DNA from: Phaseolus vulgaris
Taxonomy: Eukaryota; Streptophyta; Magnoliopsida; Fabales; Fabaceae
Direction of reading: 5' to 3'
DNA length: 64,000 bases
Assembly: GCF_000499845.2 (NCBI RefSeq)
Contig: NC_023759.2
Coordinates: forward strand, 21,224,716-21,288,715
Below the pieces are notes generated by a model. That model was not told the origin of the DNA, searched no databases, and saw only the letters and a program-made list of their open reading frames with translations. The translations under genes and the position numbers were made by a program. Every line of letters starts with the position of its first letter. Positions within the stretch are counted from its first letter, which is position 1. Shown piece after piece: positions 36,501 to 48,323 of the stretch.

Positions 36501-37285
36501 TAGGAATGGTGTGCCTTGTGTTGTTTGTTTGTGTTAGAGAGAAAAAGAGATTGAAGTGAGAGAGAGAGAATACAAAAAAGAAAGAGAAAGAATAAGGAGA
36601 CAGGAAAAAACGTAAGCTACATAATCATTACTATGAAAAAGATGGAAGCAAGGTTTGAAAAAGAAAAATAAGATAAAGTTGCCTTTGTCACACATAAAGT
36701 TTTAGAATTATGTTGGGTAAGGAATTAAAAGAAGAAATATTTTACTAAAGTTGAAAATATATATTTTTAGAACAAATTACAACAACACTCCTTAAAAATT
36801 TTCGAAACGATATTTAATCATCCTCTTTTTTTCACCATTTGACTCTTCCTATTAGGAATATAAGTGTTTTTTAACCTTAAGAAGTGCATATATAATATAA
36901 AAAGTGTGATGATATAAAGTTTTTAAAAGAAAAGAAAATTGTGTAACTTGTTGATCTTTTACAATGATAAATGTTTTTGACAAAACTTGTGGGACATACC
37001 AAAAGAGAAATAATAGGTAGCAGAGGAATACAAAAGCTACAATATGCATTAATACAGTGCAATTTTGTGTTATTTTCTTTATGTATATCTTTTAATTGTG
37101 ACGTTTCAACCATTTCTACTAACTTAACTTTCTTAGATTCAATTATTATTATTATTATCTGTTGTAGACTTAAGGATGGGTTAAGTGACATAATTAAAAC
37201 CTTAATTATATTAATCAATAATGTCATCTAATTAGTGATTTAAGTACAAGTCAAAGTACTTGACCTATTGTATTCATATGCTACA
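36501..37285. other. AT-rich spacer before the TNP2-like sequence
   Basis: It contains a GA-rich run (36530-36600) and AT-rich DNA. No protein homology recognised. It may be interior sequence of the CACTA element left of its transposase. Confidence 0.4.
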
Positions 37286-40200
37286 ATCTTCTTTCTTGGA
37301 TGTGTATGAAGAAGAGTTCATTCATTCTTTCCATGACCATTCCCAGTAAAAGAGCACTCGGAAATGATATCGATGTGTATTTAATGCCATTAATTAAAGA
37401 ATTAAAAGAGCTATGGAACAATGGACTTAAAACTTTTGATTTATATAGCAATGAAGTGTTTAATATGCATGCAGCTATATTGTAGACCATTAGTGATTTT
37501 CCTGGTCTTGGAACCTTATCTGGGTGGAATACACATACTAGTTTAGCTTACCCTAGTATAATTTTTACACTACTGCTAAGAAGATTCAGGGTAAATTTTT
37601 TTCATGAATCATCGACGTTGCTTAAATGCAAGACACAAATTTAGATTTGCCCGCATTCATTTTGATGGAAGTGTTGAAAATAGAAATTCTCCTTTGATAA
37701 TATTAGGAATAGATGTCTTAAGACAAGTTGAGAATGTCAATATCATATTTGGGAAAGAACCAAAAGTTAAGGATTTGGGGAAAAGATAATGTAGAGATTG
37801 CCAACCTATTGATGGTCCTCTACAATAGGCAAAAGGAGTATATTTTTTGAAGTTCCTTATTAGGTAAACAATTTATTGCACCACAATCTAGATGTTATGA
37901 ACATTGAAAAAAAATGTATGTGATAATATGGTGTATACATTATTGAACCAAGGTAAAAAATCAAAGGACAACCTAAAGAGAAGAAAGGACTTATAAGATT
38001 AAAGTGTTAAACCTGATCTTTGTCCTAATGAAAATAATAGATATGATGTGATTCCACTAGCCATATAGAGAAAGGTTCTTGACCTTCTTAGGAATCACCT
38101 TGAGTTGGACATTATAGAGGCACTTTTCTTAGAGTTGGATCATTGTTCTAAGACAAGAACTCACCAAAAACTAGTACCAAATCCCAAACTCATTTGGATG
38201 AACCAATTTTAGTCAAATTGAACCGAACAAAAGAATAAGAAAAGCAAAGGAACAAGATGAATGGACAGAATTATAAAACTGCCGAACCAAAATACTCATA
38301 AAAACAGCAAGAACACCAAACCAAACTCAAGAACACAAGCTAACAAAAACAAATGAAAGAGGAGAAAGGAAGGAGAGAAGAAATGCTCATGAAGATGGAA
38401 GGAGGATGGATGATCTCGCCACTAGAAGTATGGAATGCTCCTAGATGAGAGTGATGCCGCCACTTGAGGACTCCATTGATCCATCAAGATAAGACTAGAG
38501 AAGAAGGCTCAAAGCTCTCCAAAGTTCACTCAAAATTTGAGTAGAGTTTTCTTAGATTAATTCCAATCTGAATTTTTACAAAGAGAGCACCTCTATTTAT
38601 AGCCTAAGGTGCTGAAAAGTAAGCTACACAAATTCAAAAAAACTCCCTCCTAAAAAGCTTCTAGAATTTGCGCCTAAAACAAAGCATGAGGAAGGTGTGA
38701 TCCCTTCTCTCACTTTGGCACCTCCTTATTTACTCCTACACCTATCTACTAACACACCCCCCCTAAGACTCTTAACTAAAGACTAAAAGATGCTTTAACA
38801 ATAGAGGTTTCTAATGTTTCCCCCTAAGCACCTTTCTAAACAATATTTATTTAAAACTTGGCTTTGCCCTTCATGGGATGGTCTTTGGGCTTTTGTGGGC
38901 TTTGGCCTTCTTGGGCTTGGGCTTGGGCTTTATCTTTTGCAAAGATTAACAAGAAAAACTTTAAATGTGAAGGCGAATGATCTTGTTCTTCATTATAAAA
39001 AGCCACCTTTAGTTGATTCTCATCAAGATATCTTCCTGTTATATATACATTGACAAAAGAAAATAAGCATACATTTCTGACAAGATTAAAGAACATCATT
39101 GTTCTAGATGGCTACTCAAGTAAGATTAGTAAATGTGTTGATGCCAAACAATGTAAGCTTGGAGGATTGAAAATTTATGATTCACATGTTTTGATGGAGC
39201 AACTTCTACCTTTAGAAATGAGAAAGACACTTCCTAAAAAAATGTGTTATGTTTTGATTGATTTATGTTCGTTTTTTAAAAACTTAAGCTATAAAGTTTT
39301 GAAAGTGGATGAACTTAACCAATTGTAAAATAGAGTTGTTCTCACATTATGTCATATGGAGATATTATTTCCTCTTGCACTTTTATGGTCATGGTTCATT
39401 TGATTAGGCATTTGGTGGAAGACGCCAATCTTGGAGGACCTGTCCAATATAGATGGACGTACCCCATTGAGAGATATTTAGGAGAAATGAAGTCTTATGT
39501 GCGTAACAAGGCACAACCAGAAGGCTCAATAGATGAAGGCTACATGGCTAAAGAGTCTTTAACCTTTTGTTCAAGATATTTAAATGAAATTGAGATTGTA
39601 TTTAATTAAATAAGGCATGTTCATCATGAACCAGACAATATGTCATCTACTGTAAGCACTTTGTTTCCACCTGTTGGAAAACCAATTGAGTCTTTTACTT
39701 TTTTCTCTTTATCAACAAAGGAAAAGTTACAAACACATCGTCATATATTGACTAATTGTGCCCAAGTTGACCCTTTTCTTCATTAAGTACTTTGACTTTA
39801 TAACTTATTATGATCCATCCGCAATTGAACACTAACCATGTAATTATTATTTATTTAATTTGGAGAATTTAGAGATGTTATACGAAGTCAATTAAGAAGT
39901 CATACACGGTCATCCTCTGTGATAGATAAGAGGGTTCATAGAGAATTTTCAAAATGATTTTCTCGTCATGTATGTATAATTTAAATTGTTGAGCTTTGAT
40001 TATATTGAATATATAGAATTGTTTTGATTGTAATTTCCTCTTTTTAGATAAGAAATGAGTTGAATGGACCTTACTTAGATGATTTAAAGTTCTTGGCTAT
40101 GGGGCCAATTGATTGTGCAAAACGTTATAATGCTTACAATGTAAATGGCTTTAAGTTTCGTACATTGGAGAGAGATTAAGGACTTAACACACAAAGTAGT

Positions 40201-40580
40201 GGAATATTTGGTACTTTTGGGACAAGGAGTTATGCAAGTAGCATCAACAATCAAATGCAATTTGGGAGTGTGCCTTATTATGCAAAATTGGTAGACATGA
40301 TTGAGATAAACTATAATGGTTGATTTTCTGTTACTTTATTCAAATGTATGTGGGCTAATACAACTACTTCTAAAGGGATTATGATAGATGACCTGGGATT
40401 TACACTAGTAAACTTTACACGTTTGATACACACTCGTGATAATGATGATGACAAACCATGCATCCAAGCTAAAGAAGCACAAATGCTTTATTACATAGTG
40501 GATGAATTAGGTATTTAAAGAAGATTGGAGCATTCCTGTGCATCTAAAGCCACGAGACTTATATGATATGGGTGAAAATA
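37286..40580 (+). pseudogene. CACTA TNP2-like transposase, decayed and split by a solo LTR
   Basis: Plus-strand pieces follow the TNP2 family order. A segment with FILSM.IPSKRALGNDIDVYL.PLI.ELKELW is at 37300-37440, and TISDFPG.GTLSGW follows at 37490. HNLDVMNIEKNVCDN lies near 37880-37930. After the inserted LTR comes a DUF4218-type region, KHTFLTRLKN...CHVLMEQLLPL at 39065-39215, then VQYRWTYPIERYL...SYVRNKA.PEGSI at 39440-39540. A DUF4216-type piece is near 40120-40560. Stops and frameshifts are frequent. In active elements this protein binds and cuts the CACTA ends. The N-terminal part is missing. Confidence 0.75.
38044..39025 (-). repeat. Solo LTR of the E2-type gypsy family, with target duplication
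   Basis: Starts TGATGTGATTCC and ends GATTCTCATCA on the plus strand (982 bp). It is flanked by perfect 5-bp duplications AGATA at 38039-38043 and 39026-39030. It is homologous to 8631-9641, and in reverse to 44559-45544. No interior remains, so it formed by LTR-LTR recombination. It interrupts the TNP2-like sequence between recognisable protein segments. Confidence 0.92.
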
Positions 40581-40868
40581 ATGATGTCACTTTTCATGAA
40601 TGTAAACCATTTGTAAAAAAAAATTGGAAACTTTATTTGTAAATGGAGAAGGGAGTATATCACTAACAAGGTCCTATTTTTAATTAAAAACTTGTATATT
40701 ATTTTTGTTTAGGGTTTATGGTCCTTATTACTTATACATGCATTATATTAGGTAATTATGATTTATTGAATTTGTGATTTGACTTTTATTAATGTTATTA
40801 TTTCAAAAATACCTGAAGATGAAGAAAATATACATCAAGAAGACTAGAGCAACAAAACATGAGGCCCT

Positions 40869-41926
40869 TGTAGAAAAGGAAGGTTTGATGCATGTGCTAC
40901 TGTGTTTGGGGTTTAGTTCTAGGTTGTTTAGAATTTGTAAAGTTCATTCTTAAACCAATGCACAACTGAATCAATCTGTTTTGAAAAAGAAAAGTGTTTT
41001 TTCTAGGCCAAGTGAAAAACAACCTGTTGATTTCTCGGTTTAGTCGGTTGTTTTACACCCAACTTGTTTTAGGGTTTTCAAAACTGTTTTTGACTTGGTT
41101 GACTAACTGTCAAAACCAATTCAACCGGTTAAAACGACATTTCAACCGGTTGATTTTTGAAGTTCTTAATAGTTTATGAAAAACTTGTTAAATCTGTTTT
41201 CAATTGTTTTGAATCTGTTTTGGCTCGTGTTTAACTGCCTAAAACGGCTAGATTGAAGAGCTATAAAGTTGGTTACCCTCCATATTTGAAAAGACACAGA
41301 AAGTGAGATTAAGAAACATTTTTTAGGAAGATTTTATTCAAGCTTTGCTAGATTGCCTAAAGTTGTGCAATTGGTTCAAGAAGTGAATTAGGAGCTCTGT
41401 GATTTCCTGTACACCAGGTGTAATCTGTTCCTTCTATTCTTGTAATTGTTTTTCATTTTGTATACTTGTAAAACGTTAAATCTGTAAGGTCAGAGGTTGT
41501 TTTGACTGTGATTGTGTGAAAAGGCAAAGAGGGTGTGTGTTCTTGTGGGATCAAGATCACCTCTTTGTAGTGTTGTGTCATTGTAATCTGTTGTTGGTTA
41601 CTTAGTGAATACCCAATGGTTTTTTGGGGACTGGATGTGGCTCTAGTAAGGAGTGAACCAATATAATTGATTGTGTGATCTTCTCTTTCACTCATTCATT
41701 TAAAATCTGATTGAATTGTGATTTTAACACTGCTGCCATAAACAATCGGTTAAAATGTAATTTCAACCGGTTGTTTTTCTGATAGCTGGTTTAACAGTTC
41801 TGTTTTCTTGGCTGATCTAATTCATTTATCTGTAAATCAATATCAATGTTCATTCTTAACATATATTTGCGAAAATCGCTCCTTAAACAATTCACCCCCC
41901 TCTTGTTAAGGCCATTAATTCTTACA
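40869..41926 (+). repeat. Candidate solo LTR of the copia family of 28.6-31.7 kb
   Basis: Plus orientation. The 3' end (CAATTCACCCCCCTC...CTTACA) is the reverse complement of the G-run/GTGAATTG start of the copia LTRs on the other strand. The interior has the same AACCGGTT palindromes. Flanks GCCCT and ACCCT match in four of five bases, supporting the boundaries 40869 and 41926, but the left boundary is less sure. Confidence 0.55.
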
Positions 41927-41939
41927 ACCCTCAATAACA

Positions 41940-44170
41940 CTTTTGACCAACTTTCAGCCCTTAATAACTCAAGTAAGTTGAATTTAAAATGTTCAGTCTG
42001 CATGCTAATTTTGAACATGATACATTAGGAGCACCTCAAGTACATACTTATCTTTCTAGGCTTAATAATCCACCTCAAGTTCATACTCAACTTCCATTTG
42101 CACCACAATCTAGCCTAACACCTCAATTAACATCTAAATTTAGTAAGATATTTGTACTTCTATTTTAATTTGGCATTCTCTTTAAAAATATCTTATTTTT
42201 CACATGTATTTATTTAACTATTATGCATCACCTTATGTTAATTCTCATCCTATAGAGAATAATAAGAAACCTCATCCCCCACATGCACCTCATAGGTTAA
42301 TTTCTACTATTAAGATCAATGTTGCACCTGAATTTAAATTTAAATTTGATTGTACAAATGAATATGTCCATGAATCTACATTTGAACCTACACCAAGGTT
42401 ACAATCTGATGAAGAAGGGAAATAAAATGTGGGTATTGAGATGAAAACTAAATAATCAAAGCATGTATTACATAAAAGATCATGGCTTGTTGATGTCATT
42501 GGTAAGCTCGAATCAATAACATTGCAAACTCACATTGTAATTCTTTTATGTTCGTCCTCTTAAACTAACAATAGCTTTGAAAGATAATGAAGGCACAAAA
42601 GCTAGAAAACAATTAACAGTGAATGATGTTTAGTTTTTATTTGTTGATGAGAGGATTCTTGTGAATTGGAATATCAAGAACCAACCAGTTGATGATCGTG
42701 GAACATTACTTAATAGGCTTTTAGGTCGTGTTGCAAGAAATGTTAATGCATTTCCTATTAGCTATCAAAGTTGGAGGAAGATTCCCAAAGAATACAAAGA
42801 AGATATATCTAAGAAAGCCATTCAAGTAATTGATTTCTGGATTTTCCTATGTTTTAATTGATATTATATTGCAATTATCATTAAATTTACTTGTGTAATA
42901 ATTTTGAAGGCTAAGTTTGAAGTTGAATCTGCTGCTCATGTAAGATATATCTTCAAATCACTTAACACAAAATGGACTGAGTATAGGAAATAACTATGGC
43001 GACAAAGAGATGATGGAACACACAATAAAGATGAAATTATTACAATGTGTTCAAGAGAAATGAATAGAGACCATTGAGCTTCTTTTGTTGACTACCCTCT
43101 AAATTCAAGGACAAAGGTAATAAAAACTACTTTATTCTTTGAAGTGTTTATTTACCTATATTTAGTTATTTTACTACATGTATGCTTAGGAAATTGCCAA
43201 AAAAAAAACAAAGATAATAAAAAGAAGTAAACAGTTCCTCATACTAGTGGATCAAAGAGCATTGCACGAAAGAAAGATGAGATGCTAACTTGATTCTCTA
43301 ATAATTGTTATGTCATATATCATGATTCATATACTTTTGTTATATTTTATAGGAGCAAGATCTTGGTCCCAAAGTTAGTAGGAGAAAAGTATGGGTAGCA
43401 ACACATAAAGATATTGGGGTAAGCATAACTTTTGTAAAGATGAAAACTCAACCAAATTGGATGTGAACTTCATTTATAACTTTTTCCATTATTTGTAGGA
43501 AAAAAATTCAAGCATATGAGTCAAATACATCTTCCCTCTCACAAGATATATCAATTGAAGATTCATTAGCTCATGCCTTTGGAAGTCAAGAACATTGTGG
43601 TCGTGTTCGAGGGATGGGATTGGGACCTTGCCCTTCTCATGTGTTTAGATATACTAAGAATTCTCGCACTGGGATATCTTCAACTTCTTCTCATAGAGAA
43701 TTGGAGAATCAGGTTATTGAATATGCATTTTCTTATGTAGCTTTTTGGTGTTATTTACTTTAGATTATCATGCCAAGATTGGAAATGTTGTGTTGAATAT
43801 TATTGGGTCAACATTAAAAATTGTAGCAAATGTAGTATAGCTTTTGTTGATAGATTGATTAATTTTTTAATGTGTATAGTTTTCTCACTCTTTTTCATGA
43901 TAAATTGTGTTGTAATATAGGTTATTGCATTAAAGTCATAATTGGATGAACAAAATAAAAGATATGAAGAACATGAAAAAAGATTTGAGACAATGATGAA
44001 TTTTTTCTTTCAACATTATCAAGGTCAATTGCCTCCCGAGTTGACTATGTTCAATCCTTCATCGGTAATGTTTAAGATAGTTAAATAACTTGTTTATTTT
44101 TCATATTTATATTTTTAATTGTGTTACATGTTTATATTGCAGGTTTTTTTATCAAGGAAATATGCCAAAA
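41940..44170 (+). pseudogene. CACTA second-gene (Transposase_24/TNPD-like) remnant
   Basis: A P/Q-rich repeat segment (APQVHT.L...PPQVHTQLP) at 42030-42130 comes first. A block with NVNAFPISYQSWRKIPKEYK follows at 42735-42810, and a helix with AHVRYIFKSLNTKWTEYR at 42935-42990. SRE.NRDH is near 43060, and GRVRGMGLGPCPSHVFR at 43600-43655. This order is that of the plant En/Spm protein family. Putative introns and stops are present. It lies 3' of the TNP2-like sequence on the same strand, the usual CACTA arrangement. Confidence 0.65.
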
Positions 44171-44558
44171 TATTCTAGACATGAAGAGGAGCATATGTGA
44201 TTGTTGAAGAATATAGTATAGTATGGTAATATTTTTTACATATGTTTTGCTTTGTGAACAATATGTTATGTTTTCATTTGTAGTACTTCATAGTACTATT
44301 CGTCCTATATTGCTTCCTCATAGTTTTTTTAACTCATATTTTGCTTTTGAGTTTGAATTTCAATGTGTTTACTTGATATATTTTGGTATATTTTTATGGT
44401 ATAATTACCTTTTCGGTCCTTATATTTGAAGTCAATATTCAATTTGATATAGTGGTTTTTAAAAAAATCAATTTGGTCCCAAGGTTTTTTAAACAGGTTT
44501 AATTTACTCCCTTCCGTTAAGTTTCGAGCAACGATGTTAACTATTGCTGATGTGACAC

Positions 44559-45544
44559 TGATGAGAATCAAATAAAGGAGGCTTTTATTAATGGAGGAAG
44601 AGGACATCCACCCTCACATTTGAAGTTCTTCCTTCTAGTCTTCTCAAAATTAAAAGAAGAAATAAAATAAAGATGAGGCCCAAGCCCAAAGCCCAAGCCC
44701 AAGCCCAAGAAGGCCAAAGCCCAAAGAGCCCAAGTCCATCCCATGAGGGGCAAGGCCAAGCTTTGAAATACTCTTGTATAGTTTTAGGAGGTGTGGTTAT
44801 TAAATAAAGGTGTGTGAAAATGTAAAATAAAGTCACATTGTCCATGTGACTTAGGAGAGTGGTGTAGGTGTAGTTTTTGGGAGGTGTCATAGTAGAAAAA
44901 GGTCACACCTCCCATGTGACTTGTTTTTGGTGGGAATTTCAAATGAGTTTATTTGAAATTTCCCACCTATTTTTCAGCACCTTAGGCTATAAATAGAGGT
45001 GCTTCCTTTGTAAAATTCAGATTGGAATTAATCTAAGAAAACTCTACTCAAATTTTGAGTGACCTTTGGAGAGCTTTTGGAGCCTTCTTCTCTAGTCTTA
45101 TCTTGATGGATCAATGGAGTCCTCAAGTGCCGACATCACTCTTATCTAGGAGCATTCCACACTTCTAGTGGCGAGATCATCCAACATCCTTCCATCTTCA
45201 TGAGCACTCTCTTCTCCTTCCTTTCTTCTCTTTCAATTGTTCATGTTGTCTTGTGTTCTTGAGGTTTTTTGGTTCGGTTTTTCTGTTTTTCCAGCACCTA
45301 TGTTCTGTTCTTGCCTTTTAATTTCAATTCTGTTTGGTTCCTTTTAGTTTCTCTTCTTTTTTGGTTCAATTTGACTAAAATTGGTTCATCCAAATGAGTT
45401 TGGGATTTGGTACTAGTTTTTGGTGAGTTCTTGTCTTAGAACAAATGATCCAACTCTAAGAAAAGTGCCTCTATAATGTCCAACTCAAGGTGATTCCTAA
45501 GAAGGTCGAGAACCTTTCTCTATGTGGCTAGTGGAATCACATCA
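44559..45544 (+). repeat. 5' LTR of the gag-only element
   Basis: TGATGAGAATC...GGAATCACATCA. Core promoter TATAAATA at 44988-44995. A GCCCAAGCCCAAG tract at 44675-44735. Confidence 0.93.
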
Positions 45545-46898
45545 TGTGGTATCATGAGTCTTAGGTTCATTCTTGTTTAATTGTTGAGTTGTGTGCACTT
45601 TATTTCAAGAGCTCTTTAATTTTCTTGCAATTTAAGTTTCTGTTTTAGGAATTATTTGAGTTTTCTTGCTGTTTTTCTTTTGTTACACCAAGTGCTTGTG
45701 AAAAGGTTTATGGCACTCATAATTCTTATGAGTATGGTTGCTCTTTTGGAATGGCATTATCCTTCCTAGAGTTTACCTTAAGCTTCCTTTCACTTGTTGT
45801 TAAAATTTGTGATGTGTCTTTTAATTTTGTAATCATGTCAAGTTTTGTCTTAGTCATGTTATTCCATATTTGTCATTACTTCTAGTAGTACTTTTATTGT
45901 TTTGATTGTTTCTTGCTTTGGTGTCATATAATTTTCTGAATTGATATTGATCCTTTGTGCATTTTTCCTTTTAGAATTGAGTTCATACTTGTATTCTAGA
46001 CCTATACAAGTTCCAATACATCATTTTCCATTATGTCTTTGCTAGTTCATCATTCTGTTTTTTATTCCTATTAGGATTCCTCTGTTTCTGAAAAAAGTGC
46101 TTACTGTTTTTCCTTATTGCAATTGATTTACTTACTGGAAAATTCTGAAATTCTGGATTTGAGATATTCAAAGTGTTAGAAAAGAATAGAAAAAAGAATC
46201 ATTCAAAAATACGAAGTACACAAAAAATGATAAATAAAATAAAAAAAGTGTACAATTCTGCCGAAAAAAATACGGTAATCTGGCAGCGATTTTGAAAAAT
46301 TTATTTCTCTCAATTGGCTTACTGTTTTTAATTGATTCCAGTGCCATTATTGAGTTAACATCTTGAAGTTTCTGTGGTTTAAATTTCATAATCCAGTTCG
46401 CTCTACATCATTCCAGTTAAATCCGTGAATATCAAGCACAGTTTGCCTTTTAAAATTTTTTTTTTCCAGTAGCTAATTTTTGTTTTCTTCATCTACTCTA
46501 GAACTTTTCCTTAAGTATTCTTTTGTGTGCCTACTTTTCTCATTGAGTTCTTTATTTTCTTGATTGTCTTTCATTCTTACTCTTTGAGTTTGTCTCACAT
46601 ATAGTTTTCCTTTTGCAATTACCTTTCTTTGCTTATACCTTTTCTTGTTTGTCTTTATTGTTTCATTGGTTTTGTGGTGGTTGCTTTTGAGATTGGTGTG
46701 CTTGCTTTGATATCTTTCATTTGAGGATTCCAAGGCCTCAAGATCAGATTGGTGCAAGAACATTATTTCTTTGAGAGTGATCTCTTTTTTCAGCCTCATT
46801 TCACTTCGGCAGTTTCATTGCCAAGCTCACTGTTTTTGCTAATTTTGTTTCTTAACTTGTTTGCTGTTTTTGTGTGTTTGCTGTTTTTTATTTGCAAA
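45545..46898 (+). other. Leader of the gag-only element
   Basis: Homologous along its length, in reverse orientation, to the leaders at 4035-5389 and 7284-8630. The CTGCC...GGCAG inverted repeat is at 46258-46286 with ACGGTAAT in its loop. Retention of this segment in an element lacking pol suggests cis-acting functions such as packaging or priming. No conserved protein. Confidence 0.75.
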
Positions 46899-48323
46899 AT
46901 GGCTGGCTATTCAAGTGGTGCATATTACAAGCAGCATTCTCCTTGCAAAGTTTCAGTCCTTGGTGAAGAAGAACATAGAAGAAGGTGGCATCACCATCAT
47001 TCTCATGAAGAGAGCTATAACCGTGACCAAAGATATCACCAAGTGTTCAACATTGCTTGTAAAAAAGTCCCTAGTTTTAATGGTGATAGTGATCCTAATG
47101 TGTATTTAGAATGGGAGACTAAGGTTGACCATTATTTTCATGTGTATAAGGTCCAAGATGACCAAAAACTGAGATTAGTTTCTTTATCCTTTTTGGGCTA
47201 TGCCAAAGAATGGTGGCATAAAATTGTAATGGACATTATGTATCGCAAGAAACCTCCCGTGGTTTCTTGGAATGCTTTGAAAGAGTGTATGCGCGCGAGG
47301 TTTGTTCCTCCTTCTAGGAAGGAACACTTGTTGAAGTTCCAAAGGCTTCCTCAAGGACATAGGATGGTAGAAGAATACTTTAAAGATTTTGAAACAACTT
47401 TGACTAAAATGAATATGCATGCTAATGAAGAGTCAAAGATTAAATGGTTTGTACGTGGTTTGAAAAGAGATATTAGAGATTTTGTAGAATTAAAAGAATA
47501 TTCTTCTTTAAAGAGCGTGTTTCGCAAAGCCATCAAGGTAGAATCATATCTTTTGAACAAAACTTTCAAAAATACTCATGATGATGATTTCTACAACTCT
47601 TCTAGGAAGGATGCAAACAAAATTTCTCCTTCCAATTTTTCCAAACAAACCATGTTTCCAAACAAAGTTTCTACTACAAATCTTTCTACTCCTAAGTCAC
47701 CTACCAAAACTTCAAATATCAAATGTTTTAAATGTTTAGGTTTTGGGCACATAGCTCTTCATTGTCCACAAAAGCAAATCTTAAAGATCAACAAGGTAAA
47801 ACAAGACCTAACTCACCCACCTACCACAAGTAAACAAGAAAAAGACAAAGAAGGCCAAGTTGACATGGGTCTTATCCTTTCACCTCCAAGGTGTTTTCCT
47901 TCCTTATCTTTTTCATTACCCAAGGTTCCTATTTCACCACCATCTTGGTTAAAAAATGTTAGGGATGATTTGTTCATACCTCCTAATGGTTGTCACCATT
48001 TAAGAGGTCTTTTTCCAAAACATCACATCATTCCCAAACAAATTTTTCCAACTTGGTCGATTTATAGAACCTCCTTTTCTGAAATCCCATTATTTACAAA
48101 TGCTAAGTCATGTTTACATTTTTCTTCCACTTTTAATTGTAAAACTAAACTGACTTTGTTATATGCAGGGATTCAGAATTCGTGGACGAATTCTCTCCAA
48201 CTCGAGGAGTATGATGAGAATCAAATAAAGGAGGCTTTTATTAATGGAGGAAGAGGACATCCACCCTCACATTTGAAGTTCTTCCTTCTAGTCTTCTCAA
48301 AATTAAAAGAAGAAATAAAATAA
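46899..48323 (+). CDS. Gag-like protein of the gag-only element, 474 residues, reading into the 3' LTR
   Basis: The start at 46899 (MAGYSSGAYYKQ) matches the start of E2 gag; upstream in-frame codons reach 46749 but lie in the leader. A short RH-rich N-terminus is followed by the Gag core (VYLEWETKV...YAKEWWHKIV...CMRARFVPP, about residues 65-210). A Lys/Ser-rich linker and a CCHC knuckle follow (CFKCLGFGHIALHC, about 275-290). After residue 300 comes a tail shared with the end region of related elements (32080-32300). The last 37 or so residues are coded by the 3' LTR (48212-48323). Compared with E1 gag, the N-terminal coiled-coil part is shortened. The frame is fully open, so a product is plausible. 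Confidence 0.85.
   Translation: MAGYSSGAYYKQHSPCKVSVLGEEEHRRRWHHHHSHEESYNRDQRYHQVFNIACKKVPSFNGDSDPNVYLEWETKVDHYFHVYKVQDDQKLRLVSLSFLGYAKEWWHKIVMDIMYRKKPPVVSWNALKECMRARFVPPSRKEHLLKFQRLPQGHRMVEEYFKDFETTLTKMNMHANEESKIKWFVRGLKRDIRDFVELKEYSSLKSVFRKAIKVESYLLNKTFKNTHDDDFYNSSRKDANKISPSNFSKQTMFPNKVSTTNLSTPKSPTKTSNIKCFKCLGFGHIALHCPQKQILKINKVKQDLTHPPTTSKQEKDKEGQVDMGLILSPPRCFPSLSFSLPKVPISPPSWLKNVRDDLFIPPNGCHHLRGLFPKHHIIPKQIFPTWSIYRTSFSEIPLFTNAKSCLHFSSTFNCKTKLTLLYAGIQNSWTNSLQLEEYDENQIKEAFINGGRGHPPSHLKFFLLVFSKLKEEIK

Noticed and set aside
36877..37227. Minus-strand frame of 116 codons
   Set aside because: AT-rich, low-complexity composition with a poly-isoleucine run; opposite the CACTA interior.
44568..44890. 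Minus frames repeated at 48221-48543
   Set aside because: These are antisense readings of the two LTR copies, and repeat identically only because the LTRs are identical.
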